From Methanomassiliicoccus luminyensis B10 (GTDB lineage Archaea; Thermoplasmatota; Thermoplasmata; Methanomassiliicoccales; Methanomassiliicoccaceae): DNA of 64,000 nucleotides. Location of the stretch: the NCBI RefSeq assembly GCF_000308215.1, contig NZ_CAJE01000012.1, forward strand, positions 62,001 to 126,000. Direction: 5' to 3'. A model generated the notes under the pieces. It made no database searches. It was not told the DNA's origin and saw only the letters and a list, made by a program, of their open reading frames with translations. The position numbers and the translations under genes were made by a program. Below, in pieces: positions 34,837-43,870 of this stretch. Position 1 is the stretch's first letter; each line of letters starts with the position of its first letter.

Positions 34837-34927
34837 GTCCCGCGGCGGCCGAGCAACCTCTAGGCATGCCCGGCAAGGGGCACCGGCGCCGCTGGGCGCC
34901 GGCGGCCTCGCCGCCTGAAGGGTAGCT

Positions 34928-36025
34928 TTACTTCTCCTTCCAATTGGTGAGGTACACCGCCGCGGCCATGAACACGACCATCAGGACCGTCAGTATCAGC
35001 AGGTTGTCGATGGCGCCGGCGCTGTTGCCGAATATCATGGCGTCGCGGAGCCCCTCGTTGACATAGGTCAGGGGCAGTACCGTCGCCAGGGACTGCAGGA
35101 AGCTCGGCATCTGCTCCAGGGGGAAGAAGCTTCCCGACAGGAACATCATGGGGAAGGTGATGGCCCCCGCGGCCGCCCCGGCCGCCTCTTCGTCCTTGAT
35201 GAAGCGGGCGATTATCAGCCCTATGGCCGAGAACAGCATCGTGGCGACCACCATGATGGCCACCGAGATGATGTCGAGGTTCACGTGAATGCCGAACGCC
35301 AGCACGCCCACGATCAGACAGGTCGCCACCGAGATGGCCACCACGACCAGCTGGAACACCGCCTGGGATATCAGCCACTCGAACTGGGTGAGGGGGGTGG
35401 TGGCAAGCTTGTGGAATATACCGTTGGTGCGGTACCGGGTCTGGGTGCCTATCACGAAATTGACGGCGTCCTGCATGACCATGATGGCGATGACCCCGGG
35501 CAGGAAGAAGTCGATGTAGTTAAGCTGGCTGGACACGATGTTCTCGGTATCCACGGTGAGCAGCGGCGAGCCGCCCGCCATCTCCAAGTTCACGCCGTCG
35601 GCCACCGCGCTGACGATGGAGAAGATAACGTTCGCCGAGCTGCTGGACTGATCCATCCGGAGCTCCAGTGCGGCGGGGTCATGATTGATCAGCTTGTCAA
35701 TGGAGCCTTGAGGGATGATGAGGAGCGCGGACACCGAATTGTCCTTGATGTACTGCTCCACGTCCGTGGAGGTGTCGACCTCCACTATCTTCAGCGCCCC
35801 GGTCTGTTCCAGGGCGTCTATGAATTGCTGGGACCCAACGGCCTCCTCGTCGAGGTTCTGCACGTACAGCGTATAGGTGGACCCGCCGCTGTCCGAAAAG
35901 ATGGCCCCGAACAGCAGTATGAGCACCACGGGGAAGAACACGGTCCAGAACACCGAGCTCTTGGAACGGAAGAACATCTTCGCCTGGCTTTTTATGTTGA
36001 CAATGATGCGGTTGGCCATGCTCAC
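34928..36025 (-). CDS. ABC-2 type exporter permease (YhgE/YadH-like)
   Basis: A 365-aa permease. The N-terminal helix (about 22-42, FWTVFFPVVLILLFGAIF) is followed by an extracytoplasmic domain of about 130 residues and five helices from about 175 on, ending at a short lysine tail. SGSFFPLEQMPSFLQSLATVLPLTYVNEGLRD is the family block near the last helices. Overlap with the ATPase gene is 4 bp. With the PadR regulator upstream the system probably exports a toxic compound or lipid; this is inference. Confidence 0.9.
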   Translation of the reverse strand: MSMANRIIVNIKSQAKMFFRSKSSVFWTVFFPVVLILLFGAIFSDSGGSTYTLYVQNLDEEAVGSQQFIDALEQTGALKIVEVDTSTDVEQYIKDNSVSALLIIPQGSIDKLINHDPAALELRMDQSSSSANVIFSIVSAVADGVNLEMAGGSPLLTVDTENIVSSQLNYIDFFLPGVIAIMVMQDAVNFVIGTQTRYRTNGIFHKLATTPLTQFEWLISQAVFQLVVVAISVATCLIVGVLAFGIHVNLDIISVAIMVVATMLFSAIGLIIARFIKDEEAAGAAAGAITFPMMFLSGSFFPLEQMPSFLQSLATVLPLTYVNEGLRDAMIFGNSAGAIDNLLILTVLMVVFMAAAVYLTNWKEK

Positions 36026-36936
36026 TCCTCCAGGATGCGCTTGCCGGTGAGCCCCAGGAACACGTCCTCGAGGGTGGACTTCTTGAGCTGGATCTCGTCA
36101 TAGTACGCCCTGCTCGCCTCCAGCCTCTTGATGATCTCGGGAAGGACGTCCCTTCCGCTCACGTGGATGAAGACGTCGTTCTCCCGCAGCTCGGCGCCGG
36201 AGTTGATGTCCTTGAGCGCGGCGTGCGCCGGCGCCCCTCCTCCCCTGACGACGCACACCGTCCCGGTGCCATACTCATCTATCAGCTGCCTGGGCGTTCC
36301 CAAAGCGATGAACTTGCCGGAGTCCATGATGGCGACGCGGTCCGAGAGCACTTCGGCCTCCTCCATGTAATGGGTGGTCAGGATGACCGTCTTCCCTTTG
36401 TTCCGGAGGCCCTTTACGACGTCCCAAACTTCCCTCCGGGCCTTGGGGTCCAGCCCCGTGGTCGGCTCGTCCAGGAATACGATGTCAGGGTCGTTGACCA
36501 TGGAGATGGCCACGCCGACCCTCTGCTTCAGCCCCCCGGACAGGTTCTTGAAGTACTCGTCCTTCTTCTTCCCGAGCTCGACGAGATCTATCAGCTCGTC
36601 CACGTCCAGGCGGCGATCGTACATGTCGCCGAAGAACTGCAGGTTCTCCTTGACCGTGAGGAGATCGAAGGAGTTGAAGGCCTGGGGGAGCACCCCGATC
36701 CTCTTCTTGATCTCCCTGACCTGGGTGTCGATGCTCATCCCCAGTATCTCCACGGTGCCGGACGTCTTGGTCTTCAGGCACTCCAGTATCTCCACGGTGG
36801 TGGTCTTCCCCGCGCCGTTGGGGCCGAGTATGGAGAACACCTCTCCCCTCTGGACGCTGAAATCGATGCTGTTGACGGCGGCGAGATCATCGTACCTTTT
36901 GACGAGATCATGAACAACGATTACCTGCTCGGACAA
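36022..36936 (-). CDS. ABC exporter ATPase (DrrA-like)
   Basis: A 304-aa ATPase with Walker A GPNGAGKTTTVEIL (near residue 39), signature LSGGLKQRVGVAISMV, Walker B IVFLDEPTTGLDPKARREVWD and H-loop TTHYMEEAE. A C-terminal domain of about 80 residues is typical of drug-export ATPases. No ATG is available; TTG 36936 is chosen because the TATA box (CTATATATAG, 36968-36977) lies about 35 bp upstream and the protein then starts with a normal N-terminus. Confidence 0.91.
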   Translation of the reverse strand: MSEQVIVVHDLVKRYDDLAAVNSIDFSVQRGEVFSILGPNGAGKTTTVEILECLKTKTSGTVEILGMSIDTQVREIKKRIGVLPQAFNSFDLLTVKENLQFFGDMYDRRLDVDELIDLVELGKKKDEYFKNLSGGLKQRVGVAISMVNDPDIVFLDEPTTGLDPKARREVWDVVKGLRNKGKTVILTTHYMEEAEVLSDRVAIMDSGKFIALGTPRQLIDEYGTGTVCVVRGGGAPAHAALKDINSGAELRENDVFIHVSGRDVLPEIIKRLEASRAYYDEIQLKKSTLEDVFLGLTGKRILEE

Positions 36937-37084
36937 TCCTGGTACCCTGGCCCCAATCTCGGGATTGCTATATATAGAATTCCGACATAGAAACCCGGTT
37001 GGTTCGCCCCCTCCCACTGGACGGGGCCTCGGCCCACCGGCCTCCGGACGCCGAGAGGGCGCCGGCAAGAGCGTACGGTAAATG

Positions 37085-37468
37085 TCAGCGGCCCTTTTTG
37101 CCGTCGGCGTCCTCATACTTGTAGCTCAGTATGTTCTGGATGTTCTGCAGGCCCGCCTGAACCTGCTGGATCGCCTGCATCAGCATGTCATTTCCCAGGG
37201 GAGTAATATGGTAGACCCGCTGCCTCCCGTCGACGCTGAGATGGATAAGACCGTTGTCCTGGAGGCTCTGCAGCGCCGGGTACACCGACCCGGGGCTGGG
37301 CTTCCAGCCGCTCCCGGTGATCCGCTCTATCTCCCTGATGAGCGCATAGCCGTGCAGCGGCCTCTCGGACAGTATCCGGAGGATGGAAAGCTTCAGGAAC
37401 CCCGCCCTGAACGTCTGGGTCCCGAAAGCTTTTCTTAGATCGTCTTGGGCATCGTCCCAGCTGATCAA
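37085..37468 (-). CDS. PadR family transcription regulator
   Basis: A 127-aa winged-helix repressor. Residues about 20-95 form the PadR domain: LKLSILRILSERPLHGYALIREIERITGSGWKPSPGSVYPALQSLQDNGLI. The remainder is the C-terminal dimerisation helix, shortened as in the PadR-s2 group. It lies just upstream of the ABC-2 exporter genes on the same strand and is the likely local repressor, released by the exported compound. A separate promoter for the exporter lies between (TATA at 36968-36977). Confidence 0.9.
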   Translation of the reverse strand: MISWDDAQDDLRKAFGTQTFRAGFLKLSILRILSERPLHGYALIREIERITGSGWKPSPGSVYPALQSLQDNGLIHLSVDGRQRVYHITPLGNDMLMQAIQQVQAGLQNIQNILSYKYEDADGKKGR

Positions 37469-37477
37469 CCGGAACCC

Positions 37478-38203
37478 TCAGATGAAGTAGAAGCGCGCGC
37501 CGTGCTTTGCACAGAGGTCTGCCAGGACTTCCAGTCTGTCGACGACCCCGCCATACCGGTGCGCGGGCCCCTTTCCCTCCTCGGGAAGCTTCGCCTTGAG
37601 GACCTTGCACTCCTCGGCCAGCTTCTTGGCGTCCTCAACGCCCAGCTTCTCCCGGCTCTTGGCCAGCTCAGGGATCCGGGCCACGATGGCGCAATTGTGC
37701 TTCTTGGCGATCTCGGGCAGCTGGGAGTTGTCGGGGCCGAACGACCCGATACAGCCGCGGCCCTTGTCCCAGGACATCTGGCACTTTCCGCAGATGACAT
37801 TGGTCTCATCGAGAGGAACGGTGTCCCACTCAGTCATGATGTTGTCGGGGCCGGCCTTCTTTACTACTTCGACGGCCTTGTCCTCGGGCAGCTTGGTAAG
37901 GGAGATCCACCCGGTGTACTCCCTCTGCACGAACGGCCTAAGTTTGGAGATGTCCTCGTCCTTCTTCACCTTGCTCAGAAGGAAGCTCTCCCTCTCCGCG
38001 TCCAGGCGGTTCCTCTTTAGGAAGCCCTCCCAGTCTGACTCGAAGGCTTTCTTGGCATCGGCGGTCTTTATCACCTCGTCGAAGTCGGCGGCGGCCTCAT
38101 ACCCCTCGATGGAGCCGAGCCTCGCTTTCAGAATGGTCTGCTTCCCCTTCTTGCATAGGGAATCGTCGGTGTCAAGCTCGCAGATAGCCATGCTTATACC
38201 CAT
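37478..38203 (-). CDS. Cysteine-containing protein of unknown function
   Basis: A 241-aa soluble protein not recognised as a known family. It has seven to eight Cys residues, including ICGKCQMSWDKGRGC (near residues 136-150), which looks like a metal or redox site, and single Cys at the ends of predicted helices (HNCAIVA, EECKVL, LCAKH). Lys and Glu are abundant. The end, with PAHRYGGVVDRLEVLADLCAKHGARF, looks like an alpha/beta element. ATG 38203 follows a TATA-like element (GCTATATACC, 38237-38246), so the gene has its own promoter. The PadR gene starts 9 bp after its stop. Confidence 0.65.
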   Translation of the reverse strand: MGISMAICELDTDDSLCKKGKQTILKARLGSIEGYEAAADFDEVIKTADAKKAFESDWEGFLKRNRLDAERESFLLSKVKKDEDISKLRPFVQREYTGWISLTKLPEDKAVEVVKKAGPDNIMTEWDTVPLDETNVICGKCQMSWDKGRGCIGSFGPDNSQLPEIAKKHNCAIVARIPELAKSREKLGVEDAKKLAEECKVLKAKLPEEGKGPAHRYGGVVDRLEVLADLCAKHGARFYFI

Positions 38204-38306
38204 AACCAAGCACCTTTGGCCTCCGTCTAGTTCGGGAAAGGTATATAGCTGTTTTCTTGAAAGATACCAAGACCTATTATATGGGGCGAGAAAGAGGACC
38301 GACGTT

Positions 38307-38837
38307 TCAGGGGGCTGCCGCTCCTCCGCCCGCTCCCCCGACGGCTGCCGGAGCGGCCTCTTTCGGAGCGAGCCACTCCTTCCGGTACGAGGACATCTCC
38401 GCCACATAGTACAGCCCTTTCAGAGCCGCCCCCGCCAGGAGCAGGTAGATGAAGCCGGAGAAGTCGACGGTCGCCCCCGCCTCTCCCAGGTCGATGGTCA
38501 GCAGCCCTCCTTGCGTGACCAGCCACAGCCACAGGCCCGTGAGCGCGGCCACCCCAACGCCCATAATGGCCCGGGGGATCGATCCTTTCGGATAGAATCC
38601 CCGGAAGAAGCTCAGGACGGCAATGGGAATGCCGGCCATCAGGACGGAGCTCATCACGGCATTCAGGCCGAGGCGCTCTGCCATCTCGACCGCCTCGGAA
38701 CCGGCCACCATGGGGATGATGAGGAGCACTGCCGCCGGTATCACCACGAACTTCACCCCATCCGCCACCGCGGCGGCGATCCCCCTGCCCACCGATCCTC
38801 TCTTCGGAGAGAATTCGCTCAATGCTGTCCCGGTCAA
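38307..38837 (-). CDS. Membrane protein with five helices, unknown function
   Basis: A 176-aa protein with hydrophobic segments at about residues 20-48, 58-80, 88-112, 125-145 and a short C-terminal part rich in Ala, Pro and Gly. No family is recognised. It follows the secreted-protein gene by 13 bp on the same strand, so the two are probably one transcription unit. No charged catalytic motif is seen inside the membrane part. Confidence 0.65.
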   Translation of the reverse strand: MTGTALSEFSPKRGSVGRGIAAAVADGVKFVVIPAAVLLIIPMVAGSEAVEMAERLGLNAVMSSVLMAGIPIAVLSFFRGFYPKGSIPRAIMGVGVAALTGLWLWLVTQGGLLTIDLGEAGATVDFSGFIYLLLAGAALKGLYYVAEMSSYRKEWLAPKEAAPAAVGGAGGGAAAP

Positions 38838-38850
38838 AGTAGCACCCCCA

Positions 38851-39693
38851 TCATCCCGATATCCCTCCCCAATAGATCTGGTACTCCCGGTGGAGCGTCA
38901 TGCCCGCGAACGTCATGTCAAGTCCCACCGTCAGCTGCTGGCCTGGGTTCGCCATAAGCTCCTGCGCCGTGGTCCCATCTATGATGAATGACAGCATGCC
39001 CTGGTACCGCCCTTCGGGGAGCGTAATGCTCATGTCGGAGCAGGATAGCTCAGAGGTCGCGTTGCTCAGGGTGGCGTTCACCTCCACGGTGCTGCCCTGG
39101 ATCATGGATGATGCCTGGAATGAGAACGGTACCCGGATGTTGATATCGGGGCCCTCCTGGCAAAACTGGGCGGCATCGGTGTTCACTTGAAAATCACCTA
39201 CCAAGGGCTCCCACTCCATCTCCCCGGCGATCCTGAGGGATGCGCTGGCCAGTCCGAGCGCGTAGCCCGCCTCCACCGTGATGTTCCGTTCCAGATCGGC
39301 GCTCTCGAAAACCAGCCTCTCCCAATCCTCCTGGCTCATCCTGCTGAGGTCTATCGTCATCGTCAAGATAACACGCTGGTCCGCCCCTGCCGCGATGGTC
39401 GTTGGCACGGAGGAGGATTCCACGATGGTCCGGCCGTCCTTGCCCACCGTCATGTGGAGCCGGAGGTCCTGGATGGCGAAGAACCCCCCGTTGCTGATGT
39501 CCAGCGGAATGGACACCGTGATCACGCCGTCCTGGTAGGACGGCTCTATGCCATCGCCCCCATCGTCGGAATCGGGCACCTCTACCTCGAGCCCTCCCGA
39601 AGCAAGTGGCATTATGCTGAGAATGACCATTGCCACCACGAATGTGGATATGACCGCGATGCCGGCCCGGACCGCCAAGAGGCTCCAACGCAT
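38851..39693 (-). CDS. Membrane-anchored extracellular protein, unknown function
   Basis: A 280-aa protein with one N-terminal membrane helix (residues about 10-32) and a large outside part that alternates short strands with Asn/Thr/Ser-rich turns, as in beta-sandwich domains (two repeats seem likely, about 50-150 and 160-275). Several N-glycosylation sequons (NIT, NAT) are present. The ATG at 39693 lies 25-30 bp after a TATA box (AGTATATAAT, 39714-39723), giving a leaderless mRNA. The five-helix membrane protein gene follows by 13 bp. Confidence 0.65.
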   Translation of the reverse strand: MRWSLLAVRAGIAVISTFVVAMVILSIMPLASGGLEVEVPDSDDGGDGIEPSYQDGVITVSIPLDISNGGFFAIQDLRLHMTVGKDGRTIVESSSVPTTIAAGADQRVILTMTIDLSRMSQEDWERLVFESADLERNITVEAGYALGLASASLRIAGEMEWEPLVGDFQVNTDAAQFCQEGPDINIRVPFSFQASSMIQGSTVEVNATLSNATSELSCSDMSITLPEGRYQGMLSFIIDGTTAQELMANPGQQLTVGLDMTFAGMTLHREYQIYWGGISG

Positions 39694-39898
39694 GAGGCGA
39701 TATTCTTTATTTTGATTATATACTTTGGTTTCAGATGAATTTTCCCGGGCTGGGAATGGCGGGTTTTCAAGTATGAGGACATTATTCTCGTCCTCGTGCT
39801 AGCGAGCGAGGGATCACGAATGCGCGCAGTATTATCAGGACGAGTATTGGAGGGGCCCGCCCCGCACGCGGCCCCTTGCCTGGCTGGAGGTCCCTGAT

Positions 39899-40786
39899 AT
39901 GGTGGACCTGTCCTTCCTTGACTTCGTGGTGTTCGGAGACATCACGGCCATGCAGCTCATCGAGTTCATTCTCATACTTACTCTGTTCATCGCCATCGGC
40001 AGGGCCGCGTACATGCTCATCCGCAGGTATCTGGACGACCTGACCGGAAAGAGGCAGTCCAAGAGCGTGGCCAGGGCTGTCCAGTACATAATATTCGCCT
40101 TCGGCATCTATGCCAGCTTCGGGTGGATACTGAACATCGACTTCACCGGGTTCGTACTGTCCCTGGGGATCGTCGGTATCGCGATCGCGTTCGCGTCGCA
40201 GCAGATAGTGCAGAACGTGCTGTCCGGCATACTCATCTCCATCATCCGGCCGGTCCAGCTGGAGGATTGGGTGGACGTGGGCGGCGTGCCGACCACCGGA
40301 GTGACCAGAGTGAAGGATATCACCCTCATGAACACCGTCCTCAGGGAGGATGACGGGAGGATTGTAATAGTTCCGAACTCCTCCATCATGAACGGCAAAT
40401 TGGTAAATTATACCCGGGCCGGCTTCGTGGCGGTGTCCGCGCCGATGTGGGTGGGTCCGGGGGTGAACATGGACAAGATACGCCGGATCGTGCACGAGGA
40501 AGCTGACCGGGACCCCCATATCCTTCCAGAGGTGACCGGCGACGAGAAGAAGGCCGTGGAGAGGTTGATCGAGCGGAGGTCGCTTTCCAACCTGTTCGAG
40601 CGCGGTGACGATCTCACGTCGCTCAACCCCCAGGTCAACCTCCTGGACATCCAGGGCAGCAAGATCAAGGTCGAGATCAAAGTGTGGATACGGGAGATCC
40701 AACGGAAGGACGAGATCATGGGGGACTTCCTGGAGGCCATCAGGGCCCGCTTCACCGCGGAAGGCGTCGAGCTCAGGGACTCCTGA
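39899..40786 (+). CDS. MscS family mechanosensitive channel
   Basis: A 295-aa channel. Three N-terminal helices end with the pore helix SLGIVGIAIAFASQQIVQNVLSGILI (residues about 87-112), the MscS glycine/alanine zipper, followed by the beta domain IIRPVQLEDWVDVGG and FNTVLREDDGRIVIVPNSSIMN. It releases osmolytes on membrane tension. GGAGGT 8 bp before the ATG marks the start. The 205-bp gap before it holds the promoter of the divergent gene and a GAGGAC-N9-GTCCTC hairpin at 39775-39795; no other gene is seen. Confidence 0.92.
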   Translation: MVDLSFLDFVVFGDITAMQLIEFILILTLFIAIGRAAYMLIRRYLDDLTGKRQSKSVARAVQYIIFAFGIYASFGWILNIDFTGFVLSLGIVGIAIAFASQQIVQNVLSGILISIIRPVQLEDWVDVGGVPTTGVTRVKDITLMNTVLREDDGRIVIVPNSSIMNGKLVNYTRAGFVAVSAPMWVGPGVNMDKIRRIVHEEADRDPHILPEVTGDEKKAVERLIERRSLSNLFERGDDLTSLNPQVNLLDIQGSKIKVEIKVWIREIQRKDEIMGDFLEAIRARFTAEGVELRDS

Positions 40787-40859
40787 GCGCACCCGGGCCT
40801 GCTCTTTCGAGGGTCCGGCCCGGAAAGACTTTATTATTGCATTCAGGGATGGCTAGAGC

Positions 40860-41354
40860 ATGAGCGAGATCAGGATCCGGAAACGCCATCGCCTCAGGGA
40901 GAAGGAGATCAAGGTCCTGGACGATGAGATCCGGGAGCGCCTGGGGGCCGAGGCCTTTAGCCCGGGAGAAGCAGTGGACCGGGCAGAGAGCTCGGAATAT
41001 GACGTCCTGTTCATCGGCAACCAGGTTCAGGGGATCGTATACCAAGGAAAGGCCTTCCTGACCGTGAGGGGGCTGCTGAAGCACCCCGCCACCAAGGCCT
41101 GGGTCACCGTGGACATGGGAGCGGTGCCGTTCGTCACCAAGGGAGCGGACGTCATGGGGCCAGGGATAGTGGACGCCGACCCCGCGCTGAAGGCGGGCGA
41201 CCTGGTGTGGATCAGGGACATCAAGAACGGCCGGCCTCTGGCGATCGGCGAGGCCCTGGTCCCCGGCTCGGAGCTGGGCACCAAGGTCCCGGGCAAGGCG
41301 ATAAAGAGCATCCATTACGTCGCCGACAAGCTTTGGAAGCTGGACGAGGAGTGA
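40860..41354 (+). CDS. PUA domain RNA-binding protein
   Basis: A 164-aa protein. The N-terminal part is basic (RIRKRHRLREKEIKVLDDEI). The C-terminal PUA domain spans about residues 80-160: KAWVTVDMGAVPFVTKGADVMGPGIVDADPALKAGDLVWIRDIKNGRPLAIGEAL, with VMGPGI as the RNA-contact loop. It matches the archaeal group related to MCT-1/DENR-partner and tRNA-modifying proteins, so a role in translation or RNA modification is likely. It follows the MscS gene with about 70 bp between. Confidence 0.87.
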   Translation: MSEIRIRKRHRLREKEIKVLDDEIRERLGAEAFSPGEAVDRAESSEYDVLFIGNQVQGIVYQGKAFLTVRGLLKHPATKAWVTVDMGAVPFVTKGADVMGPGIVDADPALKAGDLVWIRDIKNGRPLAIGEALVPGSELGTKVPGKAIKSIHYVADKLWKLDEE

Positions 41355-41432
41355 AGGGGCCCCGGCGATGGCTTCACCGCCATCGTCGAAAACATAAAAA
41401 TAAACCAGGCCCATTCTCCCCGAGGGAAGACG

Positions 41433-42926
41433 TTGCCGTACTGCATCCACTGCGGGAACCCGGTCAGACCTGAGGATAGCTTTTGCATCAGCTGCGGGGC
41501 CAAGTTGAATGTCGTGCCCCCGTCGCCGGCGCCGCAAGACAAATGGGGCAAGGCGCACAAGGCGAGGAAAAACCCCGCGCCCGCCGTGCCGCCCGAACCG
41601 GTGGAAGGGCCTGAGGAAATGCGGAAGAGGGTTGGATCGTCCTCGCCGAGGATCGATGAAGCGAAGGTACCGGACAAGCAGTTCCTCTTCGTTATATGGG
41701 CGCTGAGAGCGCTTTTCGTCTACATTGTAGGGATGTTCTTGTTCGCGGGCGATGCCATGCTGGCGAACTCCGTGTGGCAGCAAATCGTCATGATCGCTTT
41801 CGTTACGGTCCTGTCAATATCCGGGTCAGAGTACTTCTACTGGCTGATGAGGTCCCGCATGGCCGGAGCACGCCTCACCCCGGAAGGGCTGGACGTGCAG
41901 CCTATCAAAATGTACGGCGACCTGCTCCGCCGCAAGGGCTATTTCATCAACAAGGACCTAATCGAAAGGGTGGATATTGTCAGGACCAGGGACGCCCCGC
42001 CCGGGACCTTGAAGGCGTCCCCGACCGAAGGGGTGCCCTCCTCCCTGGCCGTGTATCTCAAAGGAGGGAAGGTGCGCAGTTTCGTCAGGAGGTCCCCCGA
42101 ACAGCTCCTGGCCGCCAGGGAATATGCGGAAGCGATGTGGGGGGCCAAAGCTACGGACGAGGGCGACCGTAAGGAGCTGTTGCCGGAGGAATTGTACAAG
42201 ACCTTTTTCAACGTGCATAACTCCAATCACTTCAGGTCCTCTGCGCTGCTGTTCATCGGCCTCACCGTGATGTTCGGGTACCTGATCGTGGACATGAACC
42301 TGTCCAGGATCTCCACAGTCAATATCGTCCTGTCCCTGGTGCTGGGAGGGCTGATCGCTTACGTGTGGTCGATCGGCTACCTGATCTATCGCCAGACCTA
42401 CGGCGTCAAGGAGGTCAGGGTCACCAGGGAAGGGTTCGAGCTCATGTTCAAGAACAAGAGCAGGTTCTACGACTGGTCCAAGGTCAAAGCGCTCAACATG
42501 GCCAAGTCGGATCAGATAAACAACAAGAACGAAAGGATCGCCTCGGTGAGCCTCGTCCCCCGCGGATCATACCTCGTGAGCTGCGATATCGGCCGGGCGC
42601 TGGAACAGGCTTATGCGGAGAACGCCGGGAAACCTGCTCCCAACGGCTACAACGCCATCCCGAAAAAGGGAGCTTACAGCACGGAGGAGATGAACTCCCT
42701 CAAGTACGAGCGCCCTGACCTCTACAGGAAGAACATTTTGGTGTCCGTTGCCTTTTTCGTTCTTGGCATACTGCTGCTGATCAACGTCGCCCTTCATATT
42801 CGTCTGGTCACGCTGGTCGGCCTCGTGGCGATCATAGTGCTGATGTTCCTCCGGCTGCAGCTGTCCAAGGAGATGAAAGAGCACATCAGGAACGGAAGGT
42901 CCGGGGGCTTTCCCCCCGTGAATTAA
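41433..42926 (+). CDS. Zinc-ribbon membrane protein, unknown function
   Basis: A 497-aa protein from a TTG start. It opens with a zinc ribbon (YCIHCGN and FCISCGA, residues 4-24), then a proline-rich linker, a pair of membrane helices (about 85-130), a soluble domain of about 130 residues that resembles a bacterial PH-like fold, a second helix pair (about 265-310), another such soluble domain and a final helix pair (about 435-475). So the helix-pair plus soluble-domain unit seems to occur twice. The TTG lies about 35 bp after a TATA-like element (41395-41403); no ATG is nearby. Function is not known. Confidence 0.75.
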   Translation: MPYCIHCGNPVRPEDSFCISCGAKLNVVPPSPAPQDKWGKAHKARKNPAPAVPPEPVEGPEEMRKRVGSSSPRIDEAKVPDKQFLFVIWALRALFVYIVGMFLFAGDAMLANSVWQQIVMIAFVTVLSISGSEYFYWLMRSRMAGARLTPEGLDVQPIKMYGDLLRRKGYFINKDLIERVDIVRTRDAPPGTLKASPTEGVPSSLAVYLKGGKVRSFVRRSPEQLLAAREYAEAMWGAKATDEGDRKELLPEELYKTFFNVHNSNHFRSSALLFIGLTVMFGYLIVDMNLSRISTVNIVLSLVLGGLIAYVWSIGYLIYRQTYGVKEVRVTREGFELMFKNKSRFYDWSKVKALNMAKSDQINNKNERIASVSLVPRGSYLVSCDIGRALEQAYAENAGKPAPNGYNAIPKKGAYSTEEMNSLKYERPDLYRKNILVSVAFFVLGILLLINVALHIRLVTLVGLVAIIVLMFLRLQLSKEMKEHIRNGRSGGFPPVN

Positions 42927-42949
42927 GGGCAAATGGAAGAGGACATGGC

Positions 42950-43213
42950 ATGCGATACAAGCTAAAGAGGCAGGCTACAACAGGGGACATAGCTCGCCTG
43001 TCTTTCCTGATCCTTTGTGCCTGTGTCATGCTGTGGGCCGCCACTGCCTTCGTTATGTACCGGCCAGAAGCGTTCATGTTCACCTCGATCCTGCTCCTTG
43101 AGCAGATGGCCATCGTCGGCATCTTCGCTCTGAGGGGCAGCATCTTCGATTTCACCGACGCCCCCCAGGAGCCCAAAGGCTGGGTGGCGTCCACATTCTT
43201 AGAAAGAAAGTGA
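42950..43213 (+). CDS. Small membrane protein with two helices
   Basis: An 87-aa protein with two hydrophobic helices (about residues 15-38 and 42-62), a basic N-terminus (MRYKLKRQ) and a short polar tail. It starts 23 bp after the zinc-ribbon membrane protein gene and probably belongs to the same transcript. No family is recognised; a partner role for the larger protein is only a guess. Confidence 0.62.
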   Translation: MRYKLKRQATTGDIARLSFLILCACVMLWAATAFVMYRPEAFMFTSILLLEQMAIVGIFALRGSIFDFTDAPQEPKGWVASTFLERK

Positions 43214-43300
43214 TCCCGATCTCGCTGTCGTCGCGACCGATATTAGAATACAGTAGTGATAAATATCCAACACTTTATACCCAGGAGGGAGGGATGCAAT

Positions 43301-43681
43301 TTGCCTTTGCTCAGGAAGCCTTTTGCCCGGAACAGGGAGGACGTTCAGACCGTTGAGACAGACCAGTACATCGACCTCGGCGCCATGCACTTCGATGACG
43401 ACAGCATCGCCGGGACCAGGGGGGCTGTCAAGCTGGCCGAGATCTACCGGTACGAGGACATCTCCGAGATCACTCAGCCCGTGTACGACGGAAGCACCGT
43501 GATCATCGACTACGCCGCCGTCGCCAATGACACCGACACCCTGAGGCGCGTCACCAGCGAACTCAAGGCGGTGGCCAGGGACTGCAACGGTGACGTGGCC
43601 GCTATCGGGCATGATCTGATCGTCGTCACCCCTCGGGGCCTCAAGATAGATCGGAACAAGATCAAGGGCGGTTTCCACTAA
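43301..43681 (+). CDS. sepF: SepF cell-division protein
   Basis: A 126-aa protein. Residues about 45-125 form the SepF core: VKLAEIYRYEDISEITQPVYDGSTVIIDYAAVANDTDTLRRVTSELK, then GDVAAIGHDLIVVTPRGLKID. In archaea SepF anchors FtsZ at the membrane through an N-terminal amphipathic segment; here LPLLRKPFAR at the start fits. TTG 43301 is chosen because AGGAGGGAGG (43281-43291) sits about 10 bp before it; the frame opens at a GTG at 43256. ftsZ is not in the window. Confidence 0.85.
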   Translation: MPLLRKPFARNREDVQTVETDQYIDLGAMHFDDDSIAGTRGAVKLAEIYRYEDISEITQPVYDGSTVIIDYAAVANDTDTLRRVTSELKAVARDCNGDVAAIGHDLIVVTPRGLKIDRNKIKGGFH

Positions 43682-43726
43682 CCGTGCCAAACCCCTTTCT
43701 TTAGGTTTTCTTGCGCTAACAGGGGT

Positions 43727-43870
43727 CAGCCGCCCACTATTGAACTCATGGGCTTGCAACTGAGCTCGGCCTCGATTGTCCAATGACCTTCGGCCTCGTC
43801 GATCACTGCGTTCGGCTCGCTGACGCGGAGCCTGCCGCCTTCCCGCGTGAAGAAGGCGGCGATGTTCATC
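43727..43870 (+). repeat. Dispersed hairpin-bearing repeat, copy B, in a 458-bp gene-free gap
   Basis: The segment matches copy A at 13976-14063, with an extra insertion of about 26 bp after position 43773 that partly repeats TCGGCCTC. It begins with a weaker version of the hairpin (43732-43753) and is followed by a strong hairpin GCCGCCTTC/GAAGGCGGC at 43834-43860. The rest of the gap 43682-44139 shows a T-rich stretch after sepF (43690-43711), sequence without a supported gene, and the TATA-like element of the next gene at about 44115-44124. Confidence 0.6.
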
